Source: Schaalia odontolytica (GTDB lineage Bacteria > Actinomycetota > Actinomycetes > Actinomycetales > Actinomycetaceae). Taken from it: 64,000 nt of DNA. Location: contig NZ_PKKM01000001.1 of NCBI RefSeq assembly GCF_002847525.1, forward strand, positions 124,001 to 188,000, written 5' to 3'. Positions within the stretch are counted from its first letter, which is position 1. Every line of letters starts with the position of its first letter. Below the pieces are notes generated by a model. That model was not told the origin of the DNA. It searched no databases and was given only the letters and a program-made list of their open reading frames with translations. This document shows, piece after piece, positions 31,834-38,692 of this stretch. Both the position numbers and the translations under genes were made by a program.

Positions 31834-32391
31834 TCAGTATCCGCCGCCGTAGGAGCCGTAGCTACCGTTCGTGCCCGACGTTGGGTAACCACCCTGCTGG
31901 CTGCCGTATGGGTTCCCGTAATCTCCCGAGCCGTAGCCGTTTGCCTGCTGGATCGGTGCGTTCATGGGCGCACCTGACTGGGGATACTGAGGCCCTCCGT
32001 AGACACTGCCCGTGACGCCATACTGAGGCCCGCCGGGTCCGTTGTAGTTCACGGTCTGCATCTGGCGGCGCGACCCCTGGCTCGCCAGGTAACGGAAGAG
32101 GTAGTAGCCGCCTGCGATGAGAGCGAAAAGGACTAGGGAGATGACGACGGCCACAGGGTCGTGGGACGTGGTCCGAGAGCGGAAACGTCGACGGGTTGGC
32201 GCCGGTACCGCCGCGCTCGCTTGCACCGTGTCCATGGTGGTAACAGCACGTGCCGGAGAGCTTTCCGCGCTCACGACGACCGCGTTTGCCCGGGCTGTCG
32301 GTGTATCCCACATGCCGACGGATGGGACTGCGACTCCAGTGACCGCAAGGGCGAGGGTCGCAGTGGATGTCAGTAGTCGGCGGACGGTCAT
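31834..32391 (-). CDS. single-pass membrane protein with Gly/Tyr-rich tail, paralogue 2
   Basis: 185 residues from ATG 32391, with GGGAG upstream; a GTG at 32406 is an alternative. The layout mirrors its neighbour: signal peptide (about 1-35), a short Ser/Ala region, a basic patch TRRRFRSR, one helix at about 80-101, then GSRRQ and a tail starting NYNGPGGPQYGVTG and rich in Tyr, Gly, Ser and Gln. The conserved junction motif and the same order of parts indicate duplication. It lies 162 bases upstream of paralogue 1 on the same strand. No known domain is seen. Confidence 0.75.
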   Translation of the reverse strand: MTVRRLLTSTATLALAVTGVAVPSVGMWDTPTARANAVVVSAESSPARAVTTMDTVQASAAVPAPTRRRFRSRTTSHDPVAVVISLVLFALIAGGYYLFRYLASQGSRRQMQTVNYNGPGGPQYGVTGSVYGGPQYPQSGAPMNAPIQQANGYGSGDYGNPYGSQQGGYPTSGTNGSYGSYGGGY

Positions 32392-32557
32392 TTGGATTGC
32401 TCCCACGGTGTGTAATGATGACGGATAGACATCAGTCTAGCCGTGCGATTGGTTGATGACCCGCTGTTCCGTGAGGCGATATGGAGGAGGTGAACGCGGA
32501 CGTCGTGTGGGGCCTTCGGCGCGACGCGCGAATGTGTCATGGCGCACCCCTGTCGGG

Positions 32558-32587
32558 TTGCTTCCTACTCTCCGGGTGCGCTATAGT
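32558..32587 (+). promoter_or_regulatory. likely promoter of tRNA-Pro
   Basis: TTGCTT at 32558-32563 and TATAGT at 32582-32587 are separated by 18 bases, and the tRNA begins 32 bases after the -10. Confidence 0.5.
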
Positions 32588-32618
32588 TCTACAGGTCGCC
32601 ACGGCGACGAACTGAATA

Positions 32619-32692
<74 letters not shown>

Positions 32693-32700
32693 CGAAAGAA

Positions 32701-32728
32701 CCGTGAGGAGTTTTCCTCGCGGTTTTTT
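32701..32728 (+). terminator. intrinsic terminator of tRNA-Pro
   Basis: A 9-bp stem (32701-32709 with 32714-32722, one G-T wobble), loop GTTT and a run of six T at 32723-32728. Confidence 0.9.
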
Positions 32729-32863
32729 GTTGCCCCGTCGTTCGATCGTCGTGGGCTAGTGGCTGGGGGACCTCTGTCCTTGCCGAGTACGTTCCCGTGG
32801 TTTGTAACCGAAATGTGACCCACATTTGCTCGCTTTTATTTCGGCCGGTAAAACGTGGTTTTC

Positions 32864-32895
32864 TCGCAAATACTCGCAGATTTTCGCAGGTCGCA
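32864..32895. repeat. TCGCA repeats at 10-bp spacing
   Basis: TCGCA occurs at 32864, 32874 and 32884, exactly one helical turn apart, with a fourth copy at 32891. The intervening bases are AT-rich. Such phasing places the repeats on one face of the helix, as in iteron or multi-site operator arrays. Confidence 0.5.
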
Positions 32896-32957
32896 TGCGG
32901 TGCGTGGGTGCATTAAAACGGTCTCAATCAGTTCAATGACTGGAGTAAACTGTTTCA

Positions 32958-32993
32958 CAGGTCGAAGTCGTCAACGGGGATGATTTCGACCTG
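32958..32993. other. 12-bp hairpin in non-coding region
   Basis: Arms 32958-32969 and 32982-32993 pair over 12 bp with one G-T wobble around a 12-base loop. No T-tract follows. A weak -10-like TAAACT lies at 32946-32951. It could be the 5' stem of a small RNA or a binding site. Confidence 0.35.
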
Positions 32994-33110
32994 CTTACTG
33001 TTGGCGTCTGGGCAGGTGATATGCCCTTTCCTCTGGCTACTAGCTTCTCGCGCACTCGTGCGGTTTTCTACAGTTTCAACTCGCGCGGCTTCGTGTCTCC
33101 ACAACGACAT

Positions 33111-33141
33111 CCCGGCCTCGTCCATGAAGAACGAGGCCGGG
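33111..33141 (-). terminator. hairpin terminator after the DUF421 gene
   Basis: Perfect 11-bp arms at 33111-33121 and 33131-33141 with a 9-base loop, 27 bases past the stop of the minus-strand gene. The core GGCCTCGT/ACGAGGCC matches that of the hairpin at 2564-2606. Confidence 0.7.
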
Positions 33142-33167
33142 GAACGTGCGCACAGTCGGATAGTCTT

Positions 33168-33962
33168 TTACTGCGCGGGAGTCTCTTCGGTACTGTCCGG
33201 ATCCACCGCGAAGTCCTCCAGTGTCGGATTCGCAGTTTCCGGGTTCTCGAACTCGGTCACCATCGTTACCTCGTTGATGGCCGGCTCAGACACTGTCATC
33301 GCAGTTGTGTTTCCCGTCTGAGAGACGATGTTCAGCCGGTTGTTGGCGTCAAGTTCGACAACGAAGAGATCCTCCAGGTCGCCGACGCCCGCCGACGAAA
33401 GCTCTCCGCGTAGCCACTCCTCGTCGCGATATACCAACTCGAGGTTGTCGGTCACGACCTGCCCATTGGACACCAGGACGTAGTTGATGCCGCCCTCGCC
33501 CTTGCGCCGTACCGTCAGGGAGCCGTTGGCTTCGCGTTGTACGAGGCTGATGTCGCTCAGTGAAAAGATGCCCATGCCGCGTAGCTCTGCGAGAAACTCG
33601 ACTGGGTCGAGCTTGTGATCCGTGTTGTCGAGCGCGTCCTGAGTAAATCGCCCGCCCTCGATGATCGTGTACGCCTTTCCCATCACGAGAGAGCGGGTCG
33701 ACATGAACTTCGACATCAGGTAGTTCAGGCCGGAGATGATTCCAAAGGTGACGAGCAGGAAGCTGATGTACTCCGCGAACGAGATTGCGTGGTTGTAGAT
33801 GACGCCGCCGATAACGCCACCGAGGATAAAGTTCCCGATAAAGTCGATCGGTGTCAGCTGGACCGTCCGCTGCTTGCCCGTGAGGCGCAGGTGGAGGACG
33901 ATCAGGGTGACACCGATCAGGAGCTTAAAGACCGTCATTTCGAAACCATGAATATCGAACAT
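33168..33962 (-). CDS. DUF421 (YetF-like) membrane protein
   Basis: 264 residues. The N-terminal part holds three membrane helices (about residues 10-28, 38-58, 61-82), followed by the conserved DUF421 segment MSTRSLVMGKAYTIIEGGRF and the block FLAELRGMGIFSLSDISLVQ, with LTVRRKGEG after it. An acidic tail (TANPTLEDFAVDPDSTEETP) ends the protein. YetF-type proteins are predicted membrane sensors, with no firm biochemical role known to me. The frame starts at ATG 33962; ATG 33938 is a shorter alternative. It is monocistronic judging by the hairpin downstream. Confidence 0.82.
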   Translation of the reverse strand: MFDIHGFEMTVFKLLIGVTLIVLHLRLTGKQRTVQLTPIDFIGNFILGGVIGGVIYNHAISFAEYISFLLVTFGIISGLNYLMSKFMSTRSLVMGKAYTIIEGGRFTQDALDNTDHKLDPVEFLAELRGMGIFSLSDISLVQREANGSLTVRRKGEGGINYVLVSNGQVVTDNLELVYRDEEWLRGELSSAGVGDLEDLFVVELDANNRLNIVSQTGNTTAMTVSEPAINEVTMVTEFENPETANPTLEDFAVDPDSTEETPAQ

Positions 33963-34008
33963 GAGAGCAGTCTATTCGCATGTGGGGACGCGGTTTGGCG
34001 TGGTGTGA

Positions 34009-34521
34009 TTAACTCGTCGGATCCGCGTCGATAGCTCCCTGGATGTCATGGAAGATCAGATTGGAGATCTCGACCTGGACCGTCTCAACCTTCGGCACGT
34101 CGCGCAGCAGCAATGGATCGTCAGCGGAGGTCTGGAGGGCGAGCGTGCCGCAACCGAAGATCCGGTCGTCGAAGTCCTTTTCGATCTGGATGTCGGAGAT
34201 GCGGGTGAGTGGCAGATCGTGACCGGTGCGCTTAATGATGCCCTTGCGGGTGATGACTCGCTTCGTCGTCACCGTGTAGGTCGTCGTTATCCACTTGATC
34301 CAGGGAACAAGGATGAGCGGAATCGACAGGAGGAGCACGGCGATCCAGATGGTCGGAAGTGCCCAGTAACGCGCGTTCTCCGGGACGTAGAACGAGCCGA
34401 CCGCCGCTGCGATCACGAGGATCGACTCCACGATGATCGCGGGGAGCAGGGTCTTGATGTGCGTGTGCATGTGCCGGACGACGACCTCGTCCTGGCTGAG
34501 GAGCTTTTTCGACAGAGCCAT
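34009..34521 (-). CDS. bacterial PH-domain membrane protein
   Basis: About 170 residues from ATG 34521; the frame opens at 34542 but the ribosome site is weak in both cases. Two adjacent membrane helices (about residues 27-49 and 53-74) precede a bacterial PH (bPH2, YdbS/YdbT-like) domain with TTTYTVTTKRVITRKGIIKR and DLPLTRISDIQIEKDFDD. The helices and the PH-like domain imply an inner-membrane protein with a cytosolic face. Function of the family is poorly defined. It lies between the DUF421 gene and tag on the same strand. Confidence 0.82.
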   Translation of the reverse strand: MALSKKLLSQDEVVVRHMHTHIKTLLPAIIVESILVIAAAVGSFYVPENARYWALPTIWIAVLLLSIPLILVPWIKWITTTYTVTTKRVITRKGIIKRTGHDLPLTRISDIQIEKDFDDRIFGCGTLALQTSADDPLLLRDVPKVETVQVEISNLIFHDIQGAIDADPTS

Positions 34522-34593
34522 GGCACCATCATGCCAGATCACCGCAACTCGTGAAAGCGTGCGGGTAACAGCTGTGCGCGACCTTACCTGAGG

Positions 34594-35229
34594 TTAAGCA
34601 GGCCTGCGGTGCGTGCCAACAATATCTGTATTCACGATGCCGATTGCCGCCATGAGCGCGAGCATTGTCGTCGGGCCGACAAAACGGAATCCTCTGTCTT
34701 TCAGGTCCTTGGCGAGCGCCACCGACTCTGGCAGCTGCGTCGGCACCTCGCCCTGCGAACGCGGACGCGGATCGCACGTCGGGCGATACGACCAGACGAG
34801 CTCGCCAAGATGGGACGGGCCGTGCGCCGCGCAGGAAGTGTTTCTCATCGCTACCGTTGCTTGGGCGTTGCTGATTGCCGCCTCGATCTTGCGGCGGTTA
34901 TGAATGATGCCGGGGAAGCTCATGAGGCGGTCGACGTCCTCAACGGTGAAGGCGGCAACGCGATCGGGCAGAAAACCTTCGAATGCCGCTCGAAAGGCCT
35001 CGCGCTTCGCCAGGACCGTGCGCCACGAGAGGCCAGCCTGGAATCCCTCCAGCACGAGACGCTCGAAGACGCCGGCCTCGTCGTGAATGGGCAGCCCCCA
35101 TTCGGTGTCGTAGTAGCTGCGTAACAGCTCGTCACGGGAGGCCCACTCTGGCCGCACGAGTCCGTCAGAGCACAGAACGAGCCCGTCGGGAATGGTGTGG
35201 GGATCGGATGATAAGGGTGAAGTAGTCAT
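34594..35229 (-). CDS. tag: DNA-3-methyladenine glycosylase I
   Basis: Removes 3-methyladenine from alkylated DNA. From ATG 35229 the product is 211 residues; the frame opens at 35253. Family blocks are VRPEWASRDELLRSYYDTEW, GLPIHDEAGVFERLVLEGFQ, AGLSWRTVLAKREAFRAAF and the helix-hairpin-helix-like MSFPGIIHNRRKIEAAISNA, then FRFVGPTTMLALMAAIGIVN. The last residues (THRRPA) are shorter than in the E. coli enzyme. No ribosome site is obvious. Two DnaA boxes lie just upstream. Confidence 0.9.
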   Translation of the reverse strand: MTTSPLSSDPHTIPDGLVLCSDGLVRPEWASRDELLRSYYDTEWGLPIHDEAGVFERLVLEGFQAGLSWRTVLAKREAFRAAFEGFLPDRVAAFTVEDVDRLMSFPGIIHNRRKIEAAISNAQATVAMRNTSCAAHGPSHLGELVWSYRPTCDPRPRSQGEVPTQLPESVALAKDLKDRGFRFVGPTTMLALMAAIGIVNTDIVGTHRRPA

Positions 35230-35280
35230 GACACGATCATGTTGCCCACGCATACGCGCGTCAAGGCGCTAGGAGAGGCC

Positions 35281-35319
35281 TGTGGATAACGCAGGCAGGC
35301 ACCGATGGGCTGTGGATAA
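35281..35319. promoter_or_regulatory. two perfect DnaA boxes, 30 bp apart
   Basis: TGTGGATAA (TTATCCACA on the minus strand) is at 35281-35289 and again at 35311-35319, both in the same orientation within the shared 11-mer CTGTGGATAAC. They sit in the non-coding gap between der and tag, about 50 bases before the tag start. No dnaA, dnaN or AT-rich unwinding region is nearby, so this is not the origin. Confidence 0.6.
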
Positions 35320-35357
35320 CAACGGGCGAGAAGCGACCGTTTCCCACGGAGCATAAG

Positions 35358-35391
35358 GGGCGGGATGCCACGGACGTGACATCCCGCCCCT
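35358..35391 (-). terminator. hairpin terminator after der
   Basis: Perfect 11-bp arms at 35358-35368 and 35381-35391 with a 12-base loop, 13 bases past the der stop on the minus strand. No T-run. Confidence 0.75.
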
Positions 35392-35403
35392 CATGCGCAA
35401 TGC

Positions 35404-36960
35404 TCACTTGCGGCGTCGCTTCTCGCGCACACGCACCGAAATCTGAATCGGTGTGCCGGCGAAGCCGAAGGTCTCGCGCAGTCGGCGTTCGATGAAGCGG
35501 CGGTATCCGGGGTCGAGGAAGCCCGTCGTGAAGAGCACGAAGCGCGGGGGCTTGCTCGAGGCCTGGGTGCCGAAGAGGATGCGGGGCTGCTTGCCGCCAC
35601 GCAGCGGGTGGGGGTGCGCGGCAACGAGCTGACCGAGGAAGGCGTTGAGCTGTCCGGTGGGGATACGGGTCTCCCAGCCTTCGAGCGCGGTGTCGAGGGC
35701 GCGCACGATGCGGTTGGTGTGCCAGCCGGTCTTCGCGGCCAGGTTGATTCGCGGCGCCCACTGGATCTGAACCAGCTCGCGCTCGAGCTCGTTCTTGATC
35801 TCCTTCTGGCGGTCCTCGTCGACGAGATCCCACTTGTTGGTGACGACGACGAGCGCGCGGCCCGCGTCGATGACCTGCTGGACGACTCGCACGTCCTGCT
35901 CGGTTAGCGGCGTCGAACCGTCGATGAGGACGAGGGCGACCTCGGCCTTCTCGATCGCGGCCTGGGTACGGATGGAGGCGTAGTAGTCGGCGCCTGTCGT
36001 CCGGTGCATCTTGCGGCGGATACCCGCGGTGTCGACGAACCACCACGAGCGGCCATCGAGCTCAATGAGCTCATCGACGGGGTCACGAGTGGTGCCGGCG
36101 AGCTCGTTGACGACGACGCGCTCGCCGCCGGCCAGCGCGTTCAGCAGGGACGACTTGCCAACGTTGGGGCGACCGACGAGGGCGACGCGACGCGGACCGC
36201 CGGACGGCAGCGCCGAGGCAACGGCCGACTCGGTCGGGAGGACCTCCATGACGACGTCCAGGAGATCGCCGGTGCCGCGTCCATGCAGCGCGGAAATTGG
36301 GTGGGGTTCGCCCAGGCCAAGGCTCCACAGGTAGGCAGCGTCGGCTTCCTGAAGCGGGGAATCCACCTTGTTAGCCGCGAGAATAATCGGCTTCTTCTTG
36401 GCGCGCAGCATCTCCACGATGCGCTCGTCCGAGGCGGTGACGCCGACGGTCGCATCCAGGACGAGGACGACGGCGTCAGCCAGATCGACCGCGATCTCTG
36501 CCTGCTCGGCGACGGAACGATCCAGACCCTTGACGTCGATCTCCCAGCCGCCGGTGTCGACGAGCGTGAAGTCGCGTCCCGCCCATTCGGCGGGGTAGGA
36601 GACGCGATCGCGGGTCACGCCGGGCGTGTCCTGCACGACCGCCTCGCGCCGACCAAGGATGCGGTTGACCAGCGTGGACTTGCCGACGTTCGGCCGGCCG
36701 ACGACTGCGAGCACGGGCAGACCCGCAGCCACGTCGTCAGATTCCGCGAGCGCAGACTCGCCGGCCAGGAGCGCCAGGTCCTCCTCGTCCAGATCGAACT
36801 GGTCGAGGTTGGCGCGCATGAGACGGGCACGCGCCTCGGTCTCCTCGTCGCTCAGTTCGATTGCGGCGGGCGCGCTCTCCACCGCATCAGCGATGTAGTT
36901 TTCGGCCGCGTCCGCGTCGAATGCGGCGGTCGCGTCGGGCTGGTTATCAAAGTCATTCAC
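35404..36960 (-). CDS. der: ribosome-assembly GTPase Der (EngA)
   Basis: Double-GTPase needed for 50S subunit maturation. After a roughly 80-residue acidic N-terminal extension come GTPase 1 ([28 protein letters not shown]) and GTPase 2 ([31 protein letters not shown]), followed by a KH-like domain ending in basic residues (VREKRRRK). Length 518. The usual partner cmk is on the opposite strand 4.6 kb to the left. murE lies 79 bases upstream on the same strand, which is not the ordinary operon for der. Confidence 0.95.
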   Translation of the reverse strand: MNDFDNQPDATAAFDADAAENYIADAVESAPAAIELSDEETEARARLMRANLDQFDLDEEDLALLAGESALAESDDVAAGLPVLAVVGRPNVGKSTLVNRILGRREAVVQDTPGVTRDRVSYPAEWAGRDFTLVDTGGWEIDVKGLDRSVAEQAEIAVDLADAVVLVLDATVGVTASDERIVEMLRAKKKPIILAANKVDSPLQEADAAYLWSLGLGEPHPISALHGRGTGDLLDVVMEVLPTESAVASALPSGGPRRVALVGRPNVGKSSLLNALAGGERVVVNELAGTTRDPVDELIELDGRSWWFVDTAGIRRKMHRTTGADYYASIRTQAAIEKAEVALVLIDGSTPLTEQDVRVVQQVIDAGRALVVVTNKWDLVDEDRQKEIKNELERELVQIQWAPRINLAAKTGWHTNRIVRALDTALEGWETRIPTGQLNAFLGQLVAAHPHPLRGGKQPRILFGTQASSKPPRFVLFTTGFLDPGYRRFIERRLRETFGFAGTPIQISVRVREKRRRK

Positions 36961-37039
36961 CCGCCCAGTCTACGGCGTGGCGCGCCGTAAAGGCCCGATG
37001 GGAGCCCCTGCGGCGCGCCAGTTCACAGCTTCGCAGCGT

Positions 37040-38620
37040 TTATTCGTGCGAGCGCACGTCGCCCGCGAGGACCTCGGCGGCGACGGGAACGTCGTTGTAT
37101 CGGTGGTGGATCCCCTGGATCTCCTGGTACCACTCGGCGCCCTTACCCGTGATGATGACGGTGTCGCCAGGCTCAGCAGAGAGGATCGCGCGTCGCACGG
37201 CGTCGCGGCGGCAGGTTGTCACCTCGGTGACGTCCTCCATGCCCGGACGCACGGATGCGATGCCGCGCAGCAGGTAGTCGCGAATCGACTGTGGATCTTC
37301 GGTGCGCGGATTCTCGTCCGTCACCCACAGCACGTCGGCTTCACGCGCGGCGATTTCGGCCAGATGCTCACGCTTTGTTGCGTCGCGGTCGCCGTCCGTT
37401 CCAAAGACGACGACGACGCGGCCGGGGGTAAGCTCGCGGGTTGAGCGCAGTGTCCATTCGAGAGCTTCGGGCGTATGCGCGTAGTCGACGATGACGAGTG
37501 GCTGACCGCCGGGCGTCGGGTTGACCTTCTCCATGCGTCCCGGAATCTGGGGAGCATCCTCGATCGACGAGATCACGTCCGCGAGGTCGATGCCGAGGCT
37601 CACCGCGCCGACGATCGCGACCGCCGTGTTCTGGATGTTGACCTCACCCAGGATCGGCATGGCAACGCGGTGCCCGGTGCCCGACGGGTCGACGAGGGTA
37701 AACACGGTGCGTCCGATCGTCTGATCCGGCGTCACGTCACGCACCTGCCAGTCGGCGGGTTCGTCAGTCAAAGCGGACACGGTCGTCACCGGGACAGTGG
37801 CTTGCTCTGCGAGGCGGCGCCCCCACTCGTCGTCGACACACACGACGCCGCGGCGTGAATGCTCCGGCGTGAACAGGAGGGCCTTCGCCTGGAAGTAGTT
37901 CTCCATGTCGCCGTAGTAGTCCAGGTGGTCGTGCTGGAGGTTCGTAAACGCAGCCACGTCGAAGACGATGCCGTCGACACGGTGCAGCGACAGGGCATGC
38001 GCGGACAGCTCGATGATGCCGGCGCCGCACTCGTACTGCTCGGTTGCTGCCAGGATACGGGCGATGACGGGGGCCTCGGCGGTCGTACGCACGGCCTCGA
38101 AGGAGATCGGACCGACGTGGGTCTCCACGGTGCCGCACAGCGACGCCTTCGGGTAGCGCGAGGCGATCGCGGCGCGCATCAGGTACGAGGTTGTGGTCTT
38201 GCCGTTCGTGCCGGTGACCGCCATGGTCGTCAGGCGCGTGGCAGGCGATGCGTACACGTTGGCGCACAGTACGGGGACGACGGCGCGCGGGTCGGCCACC
38301 TGAATGACGGGCACGCCCAGGCCTCGTTCGAAGGCCTGCGTGCGACCCTCCTCGTCGGTGAGAACGACACTCGCCCCGGCCTCGATCGCCGCGTGCGCAA
38401 AACGAATGCCGTGCTGCTTTAGGCCCGGGATTGCGACGAACAACCACTCGGCCTCACAGTCGTCGGACGACACGGTGACGCCGCGCAGGCTGAGGGGGGA
38501 CTCGGCGATCTGTGCAAGTGAGCCATCGGCGCCGTAGAAACCTTGGATGTCCAGGCCTTCGATGGCGGTCGTCAACGAGACCGGCGCGATCGTGGGACGA
38601 ATATCAGTCACTGAAGTCAT
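37040..38620 (-). CDS. murE: UDP-N-acetylmuramoyl-tripeptide synthetase (MurE)
   Basis: Adds the third, diamino residue to the peptidoglycan stem peptide. The 526-residue Mur ligase has the P-loop AVTGTNGKTTTSYLMRAAIA, the central block beginning AFTNLQHDHLDYYGDMENYF with the conserved histidine, and a C-terminal domain with the specificity loop TDENPRTEDP. The reference loop for diaminopimelate enzymes is DNPR; here Glu replaces the Asp. The gene lies away from any dcw cluster. It is divergent from pepN with 72 bases between starts. Confidence 0.92.
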   Translation of the reverse strand: MTSVTDIRPTIAPVSLTTAIEGLDIQGFYGADGSLAQIAESPLSLRGVTVSSDDCEAEWLFVAIPGLKQHGIRFAHAAIEAGASVVLTDEEGRTQAFERGLGVPVIQVADPRAVVPVLCANVYASPATRLTTMAVTGTNGKTTTSYLMRAAIASRYPKASLCGTVETHVGPISFEAVRTTAEAPVIARILAATEQYECGAGIIELSAHALSLHRVDGIVFDVAAFTNLQHDHLDYYGDMENYFQAKALLFTPEHSRRGVVCVDDEWGRRLAEQATVPVTTVSALTDEPADWQVRDVTPDQTIGRTVFTLVDPSGTGHRVAMPILGEVNIQNTAVAIVGAVSLGIDLADVISSIEDAPQIPGRMEKVNPTPGGQPLVIVDYAHTPEALEWTLRSTRELTPGRVVVVFGTDGDRDATKREHLAEIAAREADVLWVTDENPRTEDPQSIRDYLLRGIASVRPGMEDVTEVTTCRRDAVRRAILSAEPGDTVIITGKGAEWYQEIQGIHHRYNDVPVAAEVLAGDVRSHE

Positions 38621-38692
38621 GGGTCTACTCTAGTTCGTCGCGACGGCGGCGCGCGCCACACATACCGGCGGTGACACAGTAGGATAGGGGTC

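Larger units (their letters stand above)
32729..33110. other. non-coding stretch with unusual repeats, no credible gene
   Basis: About 380 bases between the tRNA-Pro terminator and the terminator of the DUF421 gene. Base composition is more AT-rich than the neighbourhood. It contains an inverted repeat AAATGTG/CACATTT (32811-32827), phased TCGCA repeats and a 12-bp hairpin, listed separately. A 113-codon open frame starting at 32980 has no ribosome site, no domain and runs into the antisense of the DUF421 gene, so it is not called. Confidence 0.6.

Noticed and set aside
32980..33321. 113-codon open frame in the non-coding region after tRNA-Pro
   Set aside because: There is no ribosome site and no motif, and the second half is antisense to the DUF421 gene. 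It is unlikely to be translated.
35281..35319. chromosome origin of replication
   Set aside because: Only two DnaA boxes are present, with no dnaA, dnaN, recF or AT-rich unwinding region around them.
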